A DNA stretch of 44,505 bases, taken from contig CAAGGG010000043.1 of assembly GCA_900769355.1 (NCBI GenBank), positions 1 through 44,505 on the forward strand, given 5' to 3'. The stretch is from Candidatus Gastranaerophilales bacterium (lineage in GTDB: Bacteria > Cyanobacteriota > Vampirovibrionia > Gastranaerophilales > Gastranaerophilaceae). How positions within the stretch are numbered: position 1 is the stretch's first letter; each line of letters opens with the position of its first letter. The position numbers were made by a program, and so were the translations under genes. The notes under the pieces were generated by a model, which saw only the letters and a program-made list of their open reading frames with translations, was not told the origin of the DNA and did no database searches. Positions 1 through 7,616 of this stretch are shown piece by piece.

Positions 1-102
1 CCCCGTGACGCTTGCCCCCCCCCCGAGGAGCGTGCCGCTCCACCCGCCAATTAGGAGGCTTTTAATTTTTAACAATTCTTGCATCATACAATCTTTTTTC
101 AT
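1..102 (-). other. possible 5' fragment of an ORF running off the left edge
   Basis: On the minus strand, 18 nt after the gcvPA stop, an ATG at 102 opens a frame that stays open to the window edge (34 codons, beginning MKKDCMMQELLKIK). An AAGGAAGAG stretch lies about 10 nt upstream. The gene expected after gcvPA is gcvPB, but these residues do not resemble a GcvPB start that I know. The distal half overlaps a repeat (about 25-57) and a run of ten C at 15-24, so the contig edge may be unreliable. This could be a real partial gene, a chance frame or an assembly artefact. Confidence 0.2.
25..57. repeat. interspersed repeat with GCGTGCCGCT core, copy 1
   Basis: The core GAGCGTGCCGCTCCACCC here matches, in inverted orientation relative to the window, the segment 24406-24438 immediately after the adhE stop codon (a few mismatches by eye). 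In both places the element lies 3' of a minus-strand gene. It sits at the contig edge, which fits assembly breaking at repeated sequence. Confidence 0.55.
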
Positions 103-120
103 AAATACTTCATCTCTTCC

Positions 121-1359
121 TTAAATAGTTGCCACATACAAATCAACATCTTCGTCAGTCGTCAATTCTGTCGTTGCAACAAGGATTTTCGTACTGTCTA
201 ACTTCAAACCGCCTAAAATTCCGTTTGCCTTTAATTTTGCAAGAAATTCGTCAGTATTTGAAACTTCAATAACAAATTCATTATAGAAATTTTTATTAAG
301 CGTTTTAATACCTTTTTCGGCAAGCTTTTCAGATAATTTATGAGCCATTTTCGCTGACAAATAACTTGCTTGACGAAATCCCTTTTCACCCATTACAGTC
401 AAATACAAAGTTGCACAAAGTCCGACAAGAGCCTGATTTGAACAAATATTACTTGTAGCTTTCTCTCGTTTAATGTGTTGTTCACGAGTTTGAATTGTCA
501 AACAATAAGCTGGGTTTCCGTCAGCATCAACCGTTCTGCCGGCAAGACGTCCGGGGATTTGTCGCATAAATTTTTCACGACAAGCAATAAATCCGGCATG
601 TGGGCCGCCAAACTCCATCGGAATTCCAAGAGTCTGAATATCCCCGACAACAATGTCTGCACATTCAGGCGGATTTAAAATACCCAGTGATGAAATATCT
701 ACACAAACTACTAACAAGCATTCAGGCTTCTGAATTTCAGAAATTTCGCCATAAAAATCAGGATTTTGAACCAAAAGACAAGCATAATCCGCAGTATTTT
801 CAGGCACTTTATCAAAAAATTCAAGATCAATTTCATTTGCCCAACAATACGTTTTGATTACGTCAATGTATTCAGGATTAAGCCTTTCAGACACAAGCAC
901 TTTATTTTTCTTAGAAATTCTAACCGCCATTAACAAGCTCTCAGCGCAAGCTGTTGCAGCATCATACATTGTTGCGTTAGAAATATCCATGCCTGTAATT
1001 CTACAAATCATTGTTTGGAATTCGTACATAACTTGAAGTGTACCTTGAGAAATTTCAGGCTGATACGGCGTATAAGCAGTCAAAAATTCAAAGCGGTTAG
1101 CAACTTGAGAAATGCAAGCCGGCACAAACTTGTTGTAAGTTCCTGCGCCCAAAAATGAGATGTAGTCAGTGTTATTCTTTTTGGCAAGAGATTTTACTGA
1201 ACGCTGAGTTTCTGCTTCACTCAAAGCCTTACTTAAATCTAACTTGCTCATTCTTGCTTTTTCTGGAATTTGTTTAAACAAGTCTTCAATACTTGCCACA
1301 CCAATACTTTCCAACATTTCTTGTTTTACTTCGTCGTTATGTACTAAAAAATTTTTCAT
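121..1359 (-). CDS. gcvPA: glycine dehydrogenase (decarboxylating) subunit 1, P-protein alpha
   Basis: The N-terminal half of the two-subunit glycine decarboxylase (P-protein). With GcvPB it releases CO2 from glycine and passes the aminomethyl group to lipoyl-GcvH. The 412-residue product shows family landmarks: FLGAGTYNKFVPACISQV near residue 69, YTPYQPEISQGTLQ near 96, GGPHAGF near 254 and TREQHIKREKATSNICSNQAL near 293. The PLP lysine belongs to the B subunit, which is not in the window. It is slightly shorter than the roughly 440 residues usual for the family; the missing length is internal and at the C-terminus, which ends DLYVATI. It is the third gene of gcvT-gcvH-gcvPA, 6 nt after gcvH, so it is surely cotranscribed. 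The ATG at 1359 matches the expected family start. Confidence 0.93.
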   Translation of the reverse strand: MKNFLVHNDEVKQEMLESIGVASIEDLFKQIPEKARMSKLDLSKALSEAETQRSVKSLAKKNNTDYISFLGAGTYNKFVPACISQVANRFEFLTAYTPYQPEISQGTLQVMYEFQTMICRITGMDISNATMYDAATACAESLLMAVRISKKNKVLVSERLNPEYIDVIKTYCWANEIDLEFFDKVPENTADYACLLVQNPDFYGEISEIQKPECLLVVCVDISSLGILNPPECADIVVGDIQTLGIPMEFGGPHAGFIACREKFMRQIPGRLAGRTVDADGNPAYCLTIQTREQHIKREKATSNICSNQALVGLCATLYLTVMGEKGFRQASYLSAKMAHKLSEKLAEKGIKTLNKNFYNEFVIEVSNTDEFLAKLKANGILGGLKLDSTKILVATTELTTDEDVDLYVATI

Positions 1360-1365
1360 GTTTTA

Positions 1366-1752
1366 TTATTCCAATTCTTCTTTATAATCTTCATATTCCA
1401 AAAGGTCTTTTTCTTCTGCCGCAACATCACCTGTTGCCTCAACTTTAACCAACCAACCTTTTTCATAGCTGTCTTCGTTCAAGATTTCAGGAGAATCAAC
1501 AGCTTCTTCGTTAATTTCTAAAACTTTTCCGCTAATCGGCATATAGATTTCTGACGCAGCTTTAACTGATTCAATTGTAGCAAAAGTTTCACCTTTTTTG
1601 AATTCAGCATCAACTTCCGGTAATTCAAGAAAGACAATATCTCCCAACTGTTCAACCGCATAATCTGTCAAACCGATAGTGAAAGTGTTATCTCCATTAT
1701 TCAACAAGAATTCGTGAGATTTTGAACATAGAATTTTTTCTGTAATACTCAT
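1366..1752 (-). CDS. gcvH: glycine cleavage system H protein
   Basis: The lipoyl carrier protein that shuttles the aminomethyl intermediate among the P, T and L proteins. The 128-residue length is typical. The lipoylation motif ESVKAASEIYMPISG puts the modified lysine at K64, and GLTDYAVEQLGDIVFLELPE is the conserved N-terminal block. The ATG at 1752 is chosen because AAGGAGA lies just upstream; an in-frame extension to 1803 would overlap the end of gcvT and lacks family support. There are 19 nt between gcvT and this gene and 6 nt to gcvPA. The C-terminus (YEDYKEELE) is unusually acidic but plausible. Confidence 0.96.
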   Translation of the reverse strand: MSITEKILCSKSHEFLLNNGDNTFTIGLTDYAVEQLGDIVFLELPEVDAEFKKGETFATIESVKAASEIYMPISGKVLEINEEAVDSPEILNEDSYEKGWLVKVEATGDVAAEEKDLLEYEDYKEELE

Positions 1753-1771
1753 TAATTTCTCCTTTAATACA

Positions 1772-2875
1772 TTATAGTTTAATCTTATTTCTTTTTGAAA
1801 CAAAAGGTCTTTTTACGACTTCTGCATCGTGTAATTTTTCTCTTATCATAACCTGAACAGTGCTACCGGTGCAAATATCTTTATCATTTTTAACATAAGC
1901 GAGTGCAATATTTGCTCCAAGCATTGGCGAAGGAGCTCCGCTTGTAATAATTCCAACCTTTTCGCCATCTTTATAAACTTCATATTCGTGTCTTGCGATA
2001 GATTTGTCAAGCATTTTTAAACCGACAAGTTTCTTTTCCACCCCGTTTTTAATTTGGTTCATTATAACTTCTTTCCCGTTATAATCAGCCTCTTTGTCTT
2101 TTGGAACAGACCAGCTCAAACCAGCCTCAATTGGAGTAGTATTTTCATCTAAATCGTTGCCATACAAATGAAGTCCGGCTTCTAATCTTAACGTATCACG
2201 AGCACCGAGTCCGATTGGTTTTATACCGAATTCTGCACCTTCTTCCAAAATTTTATCCCACAAAAATTCTGAATACTTGTTTTCGACAAGAATTTCATAA
2301 CCATCTTCGCCTGTATAACCTGTACGAGAAGCCAAAACCTTTACTCCGGCAATTTTGGCAGGCTTTATTGTGAAAGACTCTTGTTGAGTTGTCAAACCCA
2401 TTTTACGCAACAATTTATCTGCCAAAGGTCCTTGAACAGCTAACAAAGAATAATTATGAGATTGGTTATCGATTTTTACATCAAAATTTTTGCTGTTACG
2501 AACAAGCCAGTTCAAATCTTCGTCAATCCTTGATGCGTTACAGATTACAAGATATTCAAGAATTCCAAGCTTATAAATAATTAAATCGTCAATCAGACCA
2601 CCGTTTTTATTTGGTAATTGACAATAGACAGCTTTTTCATAGTCAAGTTTTGAGATATCTTGCGGCACTACGGAATTCAAAAATTCCATCGCATCTTTAC
2701 CGGAAACAAAAACTTCTCCCATATGCGAAACGTCAAAAAGTCCGGCTTTTTCTCGAACTGTTTTGTGCTCCTCAATAATTGACAAATATTGCACAGGCAT
2801 ACTCCAGCCGGCAAAATCAACCATCTTCGCACCTAGTTTAACGTGTTTGTCGTGTAAAAAAGTTTGTTTAGTCAT
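1772..2875 (-). CDS. gcvT: aminomethyltransferase, glycine cleavage T protein
   Basis: Transfers the methylene group from aminomethyl-lipoyl-GcvH to tetrahydrofolate, releasing ammonia. At 367 residues it has the usual length. Motifs include the N-terminal HVKLGAKMVDFAGWSMPVQY, the folate-site block GLFDVSHMGE, RTGYTGEDGYEI near 202-213, ARDTLRLEAGLHLYGNDLDE and a C-terminal KRPFVSKRNK tail. A TTG at 2878 is in frame, but the ATG at 2875 is preferred: GGGGG lies 8 nt upstream and the protein then starts MTKQTFLHDKH. It is the first gene of the gcv operon, behind a good promoter at 2900-2928. The 5' leader is only about 20 nt, so a glycine riboswitch is excluded here. Confidence 0.96.
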   Translation of the reverse strand: MTKQTFLHDKHVKLGAKMVDFAGWSMPVQYLSIIEEHKTVREKAGLFDVSHMGEVFVSGKDAMEFLNSVVPQDISKLDYEKAVYCQLPNKNGGLIDDLIIYKLGILEYLVICNASRIDEDLNWLVRNSKNFDVKIDNQSHNYSLLAVQGPLADKLLRKMGLTTQQESFTIKPAKIAGVKVLASRTGYTGEDGYEILVENKYSEFLWDKILEEGAEFGIKPIGLGARDTLRLEAGLHLYGNDLDENTTPIEAGLSWSVPKDKEADYNGKEVIMNQIKNGVEKKLVGLKMLDKSIARHEYEVYKDGEKVGIITSGAPSPMLGANIALAYVKNDKDICTGSTVQVMIREKLHDAEVVKRPFVSKRNKIKL

Positions 2876-2899
2876 CAAAATATCCCCCTTCTGTATTCT

Positions 2900-2928
2900 A
2901 TTGTCTACATAAAGAGGGATATTGTCAA
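2900..2928 (-). promoter_or_regulatory. sigma70-type promoter of gcvT-gcvH-gcvPA
   Basis: Reading the minus strand, TTGACA (2928-2923), a 17-nt spacer and GACAAT (2905-2900) precede gcvT. The -35 is perfect and the -10 matches 4 of 6. Predicted initiation is near 2893, giving a short leader. Confidence 0.7.
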
Positions 2929-2942
2929 TGATTTATTGAGAA

Positions 2943-3998
2943 TTATAACTCTGCCAACTTTTTATAAAGCTCAATTTGTTTATCTGTAAGGTTTTTCGGT
3001 ATAACAATTTTTATCTTTGCGTTAAGATTTCCAAACCCGCCACCTTTTTTAGGCAAGCCTAAATCTTTTAACCTTAAAGCTTGTCCAGACGAAGTTTTTG
3101 GAGGGATTTTTATTCCTATTTTACCATGCAAAGTTTCAATTTCTTTTTTACAGCCAAGAACGGCTTCCGGTGGTGTAATTTCTACCTCTCGAGTCAAGTC
3201 AGAACCGTTTACCTCATAATCGTTATCCTTAATATTTATTATCAAGAATAAATCGCCTTTTCGTCCGTAAGCATCAACTTTACCTTCGCCTTTTATACGA
3301 AGTTTTTGACCTTCTGTAACATCAGGTGGCAATTTTACCTTGATAGATTTTGGTTCAGATTTAAAGCCTGTTCCACCACATTCTGAACAGTAACCGCCAT
3401 TGCCCGAGCATTTTGTACAACGCTCGATATTGTTGAATTTTACATTAATCGGTTTTTTGTCGAATAAGTCTTTGATTGTAATATTCAAATTCATCGTTAC
3501 GTCAAGGTCTTCTGATTTTGGGGGCTGTTGTTGGCTACGCTTTCTGGAAGAAGTTCTTTGCCCCATGCCTTGTGCTCCGCCAAAGTCGAAGCCTCCAAAG
3601 TTCATGCCCTGAGCTCCGCCACGAGCACCGGCACCCATCATATCGCCAAATAATGAGCTAAAAAAGTCTGAAAATCCGCCCATATCTTGACCGTTAAAGT
3701 TAAAACTTTGATAACCGCCTTGGCCTCCGCCAAATCCGAACTGTTCAAATCCGGGAGGTGGAGTGTAGCTTTGTCCGCCTTGCCAATTAGCACCCAAGCT
3801 GTCGTATCTTTGACGTTTTTGCTTGTCGCCCAATACTTCATAGGCTTCATTTATGTCTTTAAATTTGCTTTCTGCTTCTTTTGTTTTATTTACGTCAGGG
3901 TGATATTTACGAGCAAGTTTTCTGTATGCTGATTTAATTTCCGCATCAGTTGCATCTCGTTTTACGCCTAGCGTTTCGTAGTAATCTTTGTATTCCAT
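2943..3998 (-). CDS. DnaJ-like co-chaperone with a halved zinc region
   Basis: J-domain partner of Hsp70/DnaK. Residues 1-70 form the J domain, with HPD at 33-35. Residues about 71-150 are Gly/Phe/Gln-rich. A DnaJ C-terminal substrate-binding region follows (about 165-351), with LPPDVTEGQKLRIKGEG and PPKTSSGQALRLKDLG. Unlike classical DnaJ, which has four CxxCxGxG motifs and two zinc sites, this protein has only C194/C197 and C204/C207, enough for one zinc site, so it lies between DnaJ (type A) and CbpA (type B). At 351 residues it is shorter than DnaJ. SD AGGAGA precedes the ATG. No dnaK, grpE or hrcA lies beside it, and no CIRCE-like repeat is visible. The 27-bp gap to the gcv promoter suggests a monocistronic unit. 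Confidence 0.88.
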   Translation of the reverse strand: MEYKDYYETLGVKRDATDAEIKSAYRKLARKYHPDVNKTKEAESKFKDINEAYEVLGDKQKRQRYDSLGANWQGGQSYTPPPGFEQFGFGGGQGGYQSFNFNGQDMGGFSDFFSSLFGDMMGAGARGGAQGMNFGGFDFGGAQGMGQRTSSRKRSQQQPPKSEDLDVTMNLNITIKDLFDKKPINVKFNNIERCTKCSGNGGYCSECGGTGFKSEPKSIKVKLPPDVTEGQKLRIKGEGKVDAYGRKGDLFLIINIKDNDYEVNGSDLTREVEITPPEAVLGCKKEIETLHGKIGIKIPPKTSSGQALRLKDLGLPKKGGGFGNLNAKIKIVIPKNLTDKQIELYKKLAEL

Positions 3999-4076
3999 AT
4001 TGTGTTATCTCCTAATCATATAATAATATAAAAAATTAAAAAACCTTATATAATTAATGATTTTTTAATGAATTAC

Positions 4077-4105
4077 TTGACAAACATAGGTAAATAGTAA
4101 ATAAT
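4077..4105 (+). promoter_or_regulatory. promoter of prepilin-like gene A
   Basis: TTGACA at 4077-4082, a 17-nt spacer and AATAAT at 4100-4105; near-consensus. The predicted start near 4112 leaves a leader of about 25 nt containing the AGAGAGGA Shine-Dalgarno sequence. Confidence 0.7.
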
Positions 4106-4137
4106 AGGTTTATAGTCATGAATAGAGAGGATTAACA

Positions 4138-4836
4138 ATGTTTAATTTACTAAAAAAATCCGCCTTCACCCTTGCAGAAGTTCTCATAACTCTCGGTATC
4201 ATTGGTGTTATTGCAGCAATAACTATACCTACAATCGTAAATCATTACAAAGAAAAAGTCACTATCACAAAACTAAAAAAACTAAATTCAACATTCCAAA
4301 ATGCATTTAACCTTATGCGCCAAGAAGAATTTGGTGGGGGCGATGCCAGTGAATGGGGAGATATCTCTAGAGATGAATTTGTTCAAATTTATACCAAATA
4401 CCTATCAGTTGCACAAGTTTGCACTCAAAAAGATATTCAAAAATGCTTTTATAACACGAATTATGCTAATTTAAACGGGGAACAAAACCAGCTTTACGTC
4501 AGCTCTTATAGCGGCTTCATTCTTAATGACGGAGCACCGGTAGCTGTAGGCTGGTCTGGTGCAAACTCAGAATATACAATATCAACAGGGAATTATGGTC
4601 AAATCTTTGTTGATATCAACGGAAAAAATCCTCCAAATACTCTTGGCCGAGATGTGTTTTCTTTTATAATTCGGAAAGACGCGGTTATTGCTCGCGGCAC
4701 AATCAATCCAGGTGCAAATTCGTCAAGCAAATATGACAAACAAGGCTACTGCAACAAAAACTCTGGAGTTGGTCATAACGGACTTGGCTGTACTGCTTGG
4801 GTAATTTACCAAGAAAACTTTGACTACTTAAAATAA
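4138..4836 (+). CDS. type IV prepilin-like protein A, short leader
   Basis: Class III signal protein: a short basic leader (MFNLLKKSA), then F10-T-L-A-E14 and a hydrophobic helix to about residue 32 (ITLGIIGVIAAITIPTIV), as in type IV pilins and type II pseudopilins. The residue before the cleavage site is Ala rather than the classical Gly. The globular part (232 residues in total) ends with Cys-containing loops and a block shared with the two other prepilins here: VDING at 158-162, PNTLG at 166-170 and RDVFSF at 171-176. It is probably inserted in the inner membrane and assembled into a pilus or pseudopilus, or used as a minor pilin. No assembly ATPase, peptidase or secretin is nearby, and it has its own promoter. 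Gene B and gene C products share the core but carry a 36-residue leader. Confidence 0.85.
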   Translation: MFNLLKKSAFTLAEVLITLGIIGVIAAITIPTIVNHYKEKVTITKLKKLNSTFQNAFNLMRQEEFGGGDASEWGDISRDEFVQIYTKYLSVAQVCTQKDIQKCFYNTNYANLNGEQNQLYVSSYSGFILNDGAPVAVGWSGANSEYTISTGNYGQIFVDINGKNPPNTLGRDVFSFIIRKDAVIARGTINPGANSSSKYDKQGYCNKNSGVGHNGLGCTAWVIYQENFDYLK

Positions 4837-5012
4837 ATTTGTTTTATTAAATATTTAATAATTAGAAACATTAACAAAAATTTACAATACCCTGAAAAGA
4901 TTGTTTAATAAAGATTTTTCGAGAAACAAGTGTTTAGTGATAGTGTGGCGTTTTTAGAAAAACACGCAACAAAATCCTTCTTTACACATGTTAAAAAATA
5001 TGTCAAAACCCC

Positions 5013-5040
5013 TTGCAAACTAATATTTAGCAAGTATTAT
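5013..5040 (+). promoter_or_regulatory. probable promoter of the infA ribosomal-protein operon
   Basis: TTGCAA at 5013-5018, a 16-nt spacer and TATTAT at 5035-5040. The leader of about 48 nt contains a small hairpin at 5051-5062 (arms GCACA and TGTGC), whose role is unknown. Confidence 0.55.
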
Positions 5041-5094
5041 TAATCAAGGTGCACAACTGTGCCCAAAATGCCGAAATTTGAAAAGGAATGATAA

Positions 5095-5310
5095 ATGGCT
5101 AAAGACGTAATAGAATTAGAAGGTACAATTTTGGAAGCTATGCCTAACGCGATGTTTAGAGTAAAGCTTGAAAACGACCACGAAATACTTGCTCATATAT
5201 CAGGGAAAATCAGAAAGAATTTTATCAGAATTCTCCCTGGCGATAAGGTAAAAGTTGAAATGACACCTTACGACTTGAGCAGAGGCAGAATAACATTCAG
5301 ACTTAAATAA
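5095..5310 (+). CDS. infA: translation initiation factor IF-1
   Basis: An S1/OB-fold factor that binds the 30S A site during initiation. The 71 residues match the family, with MAKDVIELEGTILEAMPNAM, HISGKIRKNFIRILPGDKV and a C-terminal DLSRGRITFRLK. AAAAGGAA precedes the ATG. It heads the downstream part of an spc/alpha-type operon. The usual preceding secY, adk and map are absent, so the classic cluster is split here and gene A lies in their place. Confidence 0.97.
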   Translation: MAKDVIELEGTILEAMPNAMFRVKLENDHEILAHISGKIRKNFIRILPGDKVKVEMTPYDLSRGRITFRLK

Positions 5311-5337
5311 TGTACACAAAATATAAGGAAAAACACA

Positions 5338-5451
5338 ATGAAAGTAAGATCATCAGTAAAACCAATTTGCGATAAATGCAAATGTATTAAAAGAAAAGGA
5401 AGAATCGCTGTAATTTGCGAAAACCCTAAACACAAACAAAGACAAGGTTAA
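5338..5451 (+). CDS. rpmJ: 50S ribosomal protein L36
   Basis: A 37-residue protein beginning MKVRSSVKPICDKCK. C11, C14, C27 and H32 form the zinc-ribbon ligand set of the zinc-binding (C+) form of L36. It sits in its canonical place between infA and rpsM, with AAGGAAAAA upstream. It is too short for default gene-length cut-offs, but residue-level identity is unmistakable. Confidence 0.96.
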   Translation: MKVRSSVKPICDKCKCIKRKGRIAVICENPKHKQRQG

Positions 5452-5460
5452 TTTTTGCAT

Positions 5461-5477
5461 AGTGCGCCGTGTGAGCT
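5461..5477 (+). repeat. spacer repeat AGTGCGYCGTGTGAGCT, copy 1
   Basis: This 17-nt word recurs with one mismatch at 6630-6646, in each case just after the stop of a ribosomal-protein gene (rpmJ and rpsK). The 225-bp rpmJ-rpsM spacer also holds an ACTCACTACTCACTC-like stretch near 5560-5580, related to the inverted repeat at 22951-23104. Confidence 0.5.
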
Positions 5478-5676
5478 TTGGTTATTCCGAAGAGGCGTAG
5501 TCCATTACAAAAATAGCATTGAAAAATTTTTACCAGTATCATTTTGTAAAGAACTACTCACAACTCACTACTCACTCAAAAAACTGCCGAAGTTGCGGGC
5601 AAAATCAGTAACTGGTGAGGAAGTATTTAAGCCTCATACACAAAAAAATCTAACAACAAGAAAGGAAAAATTAAAA

Positions 5677-6048
5677 ATGGCAAGACTATCAGGGGTAGAT
5701 TTACCTCGTAACAAAAGAATGGAAATCGCACTAACTTACATCTACGGAATCGGACCTACAAGAGCAAAAAAAATTCTTGAAGCAACAAAGATTTCACCGG
5801 ATCTAAGAACAGACGATTTGACAGATGAAGATATTAAACTATTAAGAAACGAATTGGCTAACTACCATATCGAAGGTGACTTGAGACGTGAAGTTTCATT
5901 ACACATTAAACGTCTTCAAGAAATCGGTTCTTACAGAGGAATGAGACATAAACGTAACCTTCCTTGCCGTGGTCAAAGAACAAAAACTAACGGAAGAACA
6001 AGACGTGGTAAAAAAGGCTTGGCTATCACTAAGAAGAAAACAGTTTAG
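5677..6048 (+). CDS. rpsM: 30S ribosomal protein S13
   Basis: A 30S head protein contacting the P-site tRNA and bridges to the 50S subunit. The 123 residues include MARLSGVDLPRNKRMEIALT, YGIGPTRA and the C-terminal RGMRHKRNLPCRGQRTKTN block. The ATG at 5677 is chosen over an upstream in-frame extension because AAAGGAAAAA precedes it and the family begins MAR. The basic tail RRGKKGLAITKKKTV is normal for the family. It follows rpmJ after an unusually long spacer of 225 bp. Confidence 0.97.
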   Translation: MARLSGVDLPRNKRMEIALTYIYGIGPTRAKKILEATKISPDLRTDDLTDEDIKLLRNELANYHIEGDLRREVSLHIKRLQEIGSYRGMRHKRNLPCRGQRTKTNGRTRRGKKGLAITKKKTV

Positions 6049-6231
6049 TGCGTAGTGGAATGAGCTAGACGTCATTCTGCGGGAAGTGGTTATTTTAACC
6101 CGAAGAATCTTAGGCAAATAGAAACAAGATTTTTCTCTAACCGCTCAAGATGGCGAAATAAGATAGCTTATTCATTTAATAACTTGATAAATTAAATAAA
6201 TTAAAAAGAAAAACATAAAGGAAAGTAAAAA
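6049..6231 (+). repeat. rpsM-rpsK spacer with repeat remnants
   Basis: The 183-bp spacer contains GTAGTGGAATGAGCT (6052-6066; first 12 nt repeated at 6768-6779) and, at about 6068-6112, a GTCATTCTG...GAAGAATCTT arrangement. The latter is the same family as intergenic copies at 20671-20705, 20880-20920, 35403-35535, 35660-35735, 35817-35850 and 35865-35905. No ORF or terminator is visible; a normal SD for rpsK ends the spacer. Confidence 0.5.
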
Positions 6232-6618
6232 ATGGCAAGACCAGTAAAAACAAAGAAAAAAGAAAAGAAGAACGTATTGCAAGGTGTTGTTCACATTCAA
6301 TCAACATTCAACAATACAATTGTAACTTCAACTGATACACAAGGTAATGCTATTGCTTGGGCAACAGCAGGTGCTACAGGTTTCAAGGGTGCTAGAAAAG
6401 GTACTCCGTTCGCAGCTCAATCAGCAGCTGAATTAGTAGCTAAAAAATCTATCGACCAAGGTATGAAAAAAGTTGAAGTTCATATCAAAGGACCTGGTTC
6501 TGGTAGAGAAACAGCAATCAGAGCAATCCAAGCAGCAGGTTTGGAAATCACATTGATTAAAGATGTAACTCCAATCCCTCACAACGGTTGCAGACCACCT
6601 AAAAAACGTAGAGTGTAG
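6232..6618 (+). CDS. rpsK: 30S ribosomal protein S11
   Basis: A platform protein that contacts the mRNA exit region. It has 128 residues, with GVVHIQSTFNNTIVT, GFKGARKGTPFAAQ and the C-terminal DVTPIPHNGCRPPKKRRV typical of S11. AAGGAAAG lies upstream of the ATG. It follows rpsM after a 183-bp, repeat-bearing spacer. Confidence 0.97.
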   Translation: MARPVKTKKKEKKNVLQGVVHIQSTFNNTIVTSTDTQGNAIAWATAGATGFKGARKGTPFAAQSAAELVAKKSIDQGMKKVEVHIKGPGSGRETAIRAIQAAGLEITLIKDVTPIPHNGCRPPKKRRV

Positions 6619-6891
6619 TGGATTTTGGCGAGTGCGTCGTGTGAGCTCAGGCGAGCCAAGGTTAGGGAAAAGAATTTTTACCTATTTAAGGCGAGCAACA
6701 ACAAAGCGAATCCAGCACGACCTCACGAGAAACTTTATGGAACGGAATAAATTTTATATAAATTTATGTAGTGGAATGAAAAGTTTCGAGTTACCAATAA
6801 TCCAAAATTACAAAAAACAATTAACCGCAGGGGCTTGCTTTTAAGCCAAAAAGTAGACCATAGATGCCCTGCAAAAGAAAAGGAGAAAATA
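6619..6891 (+). repeat. rpsK-rpsD spacer with repeat remnants
   Basis: This 273-bp spacer holds the second copy of AGTGCGYCGTGTGAGCT (6630-6646) and a second GTAGTGGAATGA (6768-6779). A frame of about 70 codons crosses it but has basic, non-family sequence and no convincing ribosome binding site, so I treat it as non-coding. AAAAGGAGAAAA just before 6892 is the rpsD SD. Confidence 0.45.
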
Positions 6892-7494
6892 ATGGCTAAA
6901 TACACAGGACCTTCTAATAAATTATTTAGAAACAAAAAAGTAAAAGACTTGTCAAATAGAAAATTAACAACTTCTATGAAACAAAACGCTTCTGGTCAAC
7001 ACGGTGCAGTAAGAAAGAAACTTTCTGAATATGCATTGCACTTGGCTGAAAAACAAAAAATCAGATTTACTTATTTAGTAAGCGAAAAACAATTCGCAAA
7101 ATATTATAACGAAGCAGCTAGAAGAAAAGGCGTTACAGGTACTATCTTGTTACAAATTCTTGAATCAAGATTGGATAACGTATTGTTCAGAGCTGGTTTG
7201 GGTATCACTCGTAAACAAACAAGACAAATCGTAAACCACGGTCACGTTCTTGTAAACGACAAAAAAGTTGATATTCCATCATACCTTGTTAAAGCAGGCG
7301 ATGTAATCACTATCAGAACAAAAAGTAACGCATTTTTGAAAAGCGTTGGCGAATTAATCGATATGCCTTGCTCAGCAGCATGGTTGACAGTTGATAAAGA
7401 AGCTCTAAAAATCACTTTCGACAGAATTCCAGAAAGAGAAGAATTAGATCCTGACTTTAAAGAACAGCTTGTAATTGAGTACTACTCTAAATAG
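6892..7494 (+). CDS. rpsD: 30S ribosomal protein S4
   Basis: A primary 16S-binding assembly protein, 200 residues. It shows the S4 RNA-binding domain (RLDNVLFRAGLGITRKQTRQIVNHGHVLVND, about 99-129) and the C-terminal block ending IVEYYSK-like (VIEYYSK). The N-terminus has no CxxC zinc knuckle, so it is the zinc-free form. The ATG at 6892 follows AAAAGGAG; longer in-frame starts add non-conserved residues. It lies between rpsK and rpoA, an order common in many phyla. Confidence 0.97.
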   Translation: MAKYTGPSNKLFRNKKVKDLSNRKLTTSMKQNASGQHGAVRKKLSEYALHLAEKQKIRFTYLVSEKQFAKYYNEAARRKGVTGTILLQILESRLDNVLFRAGLGITRKQTRQIVNHGHVLVNDKKVDIPSYLVKAGDVITIRTKSNAFLKSVGELIDMPCSAAWLTVDKEALKITFDRIPEREELDPDFKEQLVIEYYSK

Positions 7495-7616
7495 TGCGGT
7501 GAACTAAAATTTTTGATTTTGTGATAGCAATGTCAAAACCAACCACCCACAAGCCTGACAGATAAACTGTCAAACAAAAACAAATAGTTAATCGAAAAAC
7601 TAGGAGATTAAATAAG

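Noticed and set aside
15..24. Run of ten C as a phase-variable tract
   Set aside because: It lies at the contig edge in a repeat, outside any supported gene, and is more likely sequencing or assembly noise.
2876..2960. Glycine riboswitch before gcvT
   Set aside because: The promoter lies so close to gcvT that the leader is only about 20 nt; there is no room for the aptamer.
6632..6844. 70-codon frame between rpsK and rpsD
   Set aside because: The composition is that of spacer repeats, it has no SD, and it runs through repeat words; more likely non-coding.
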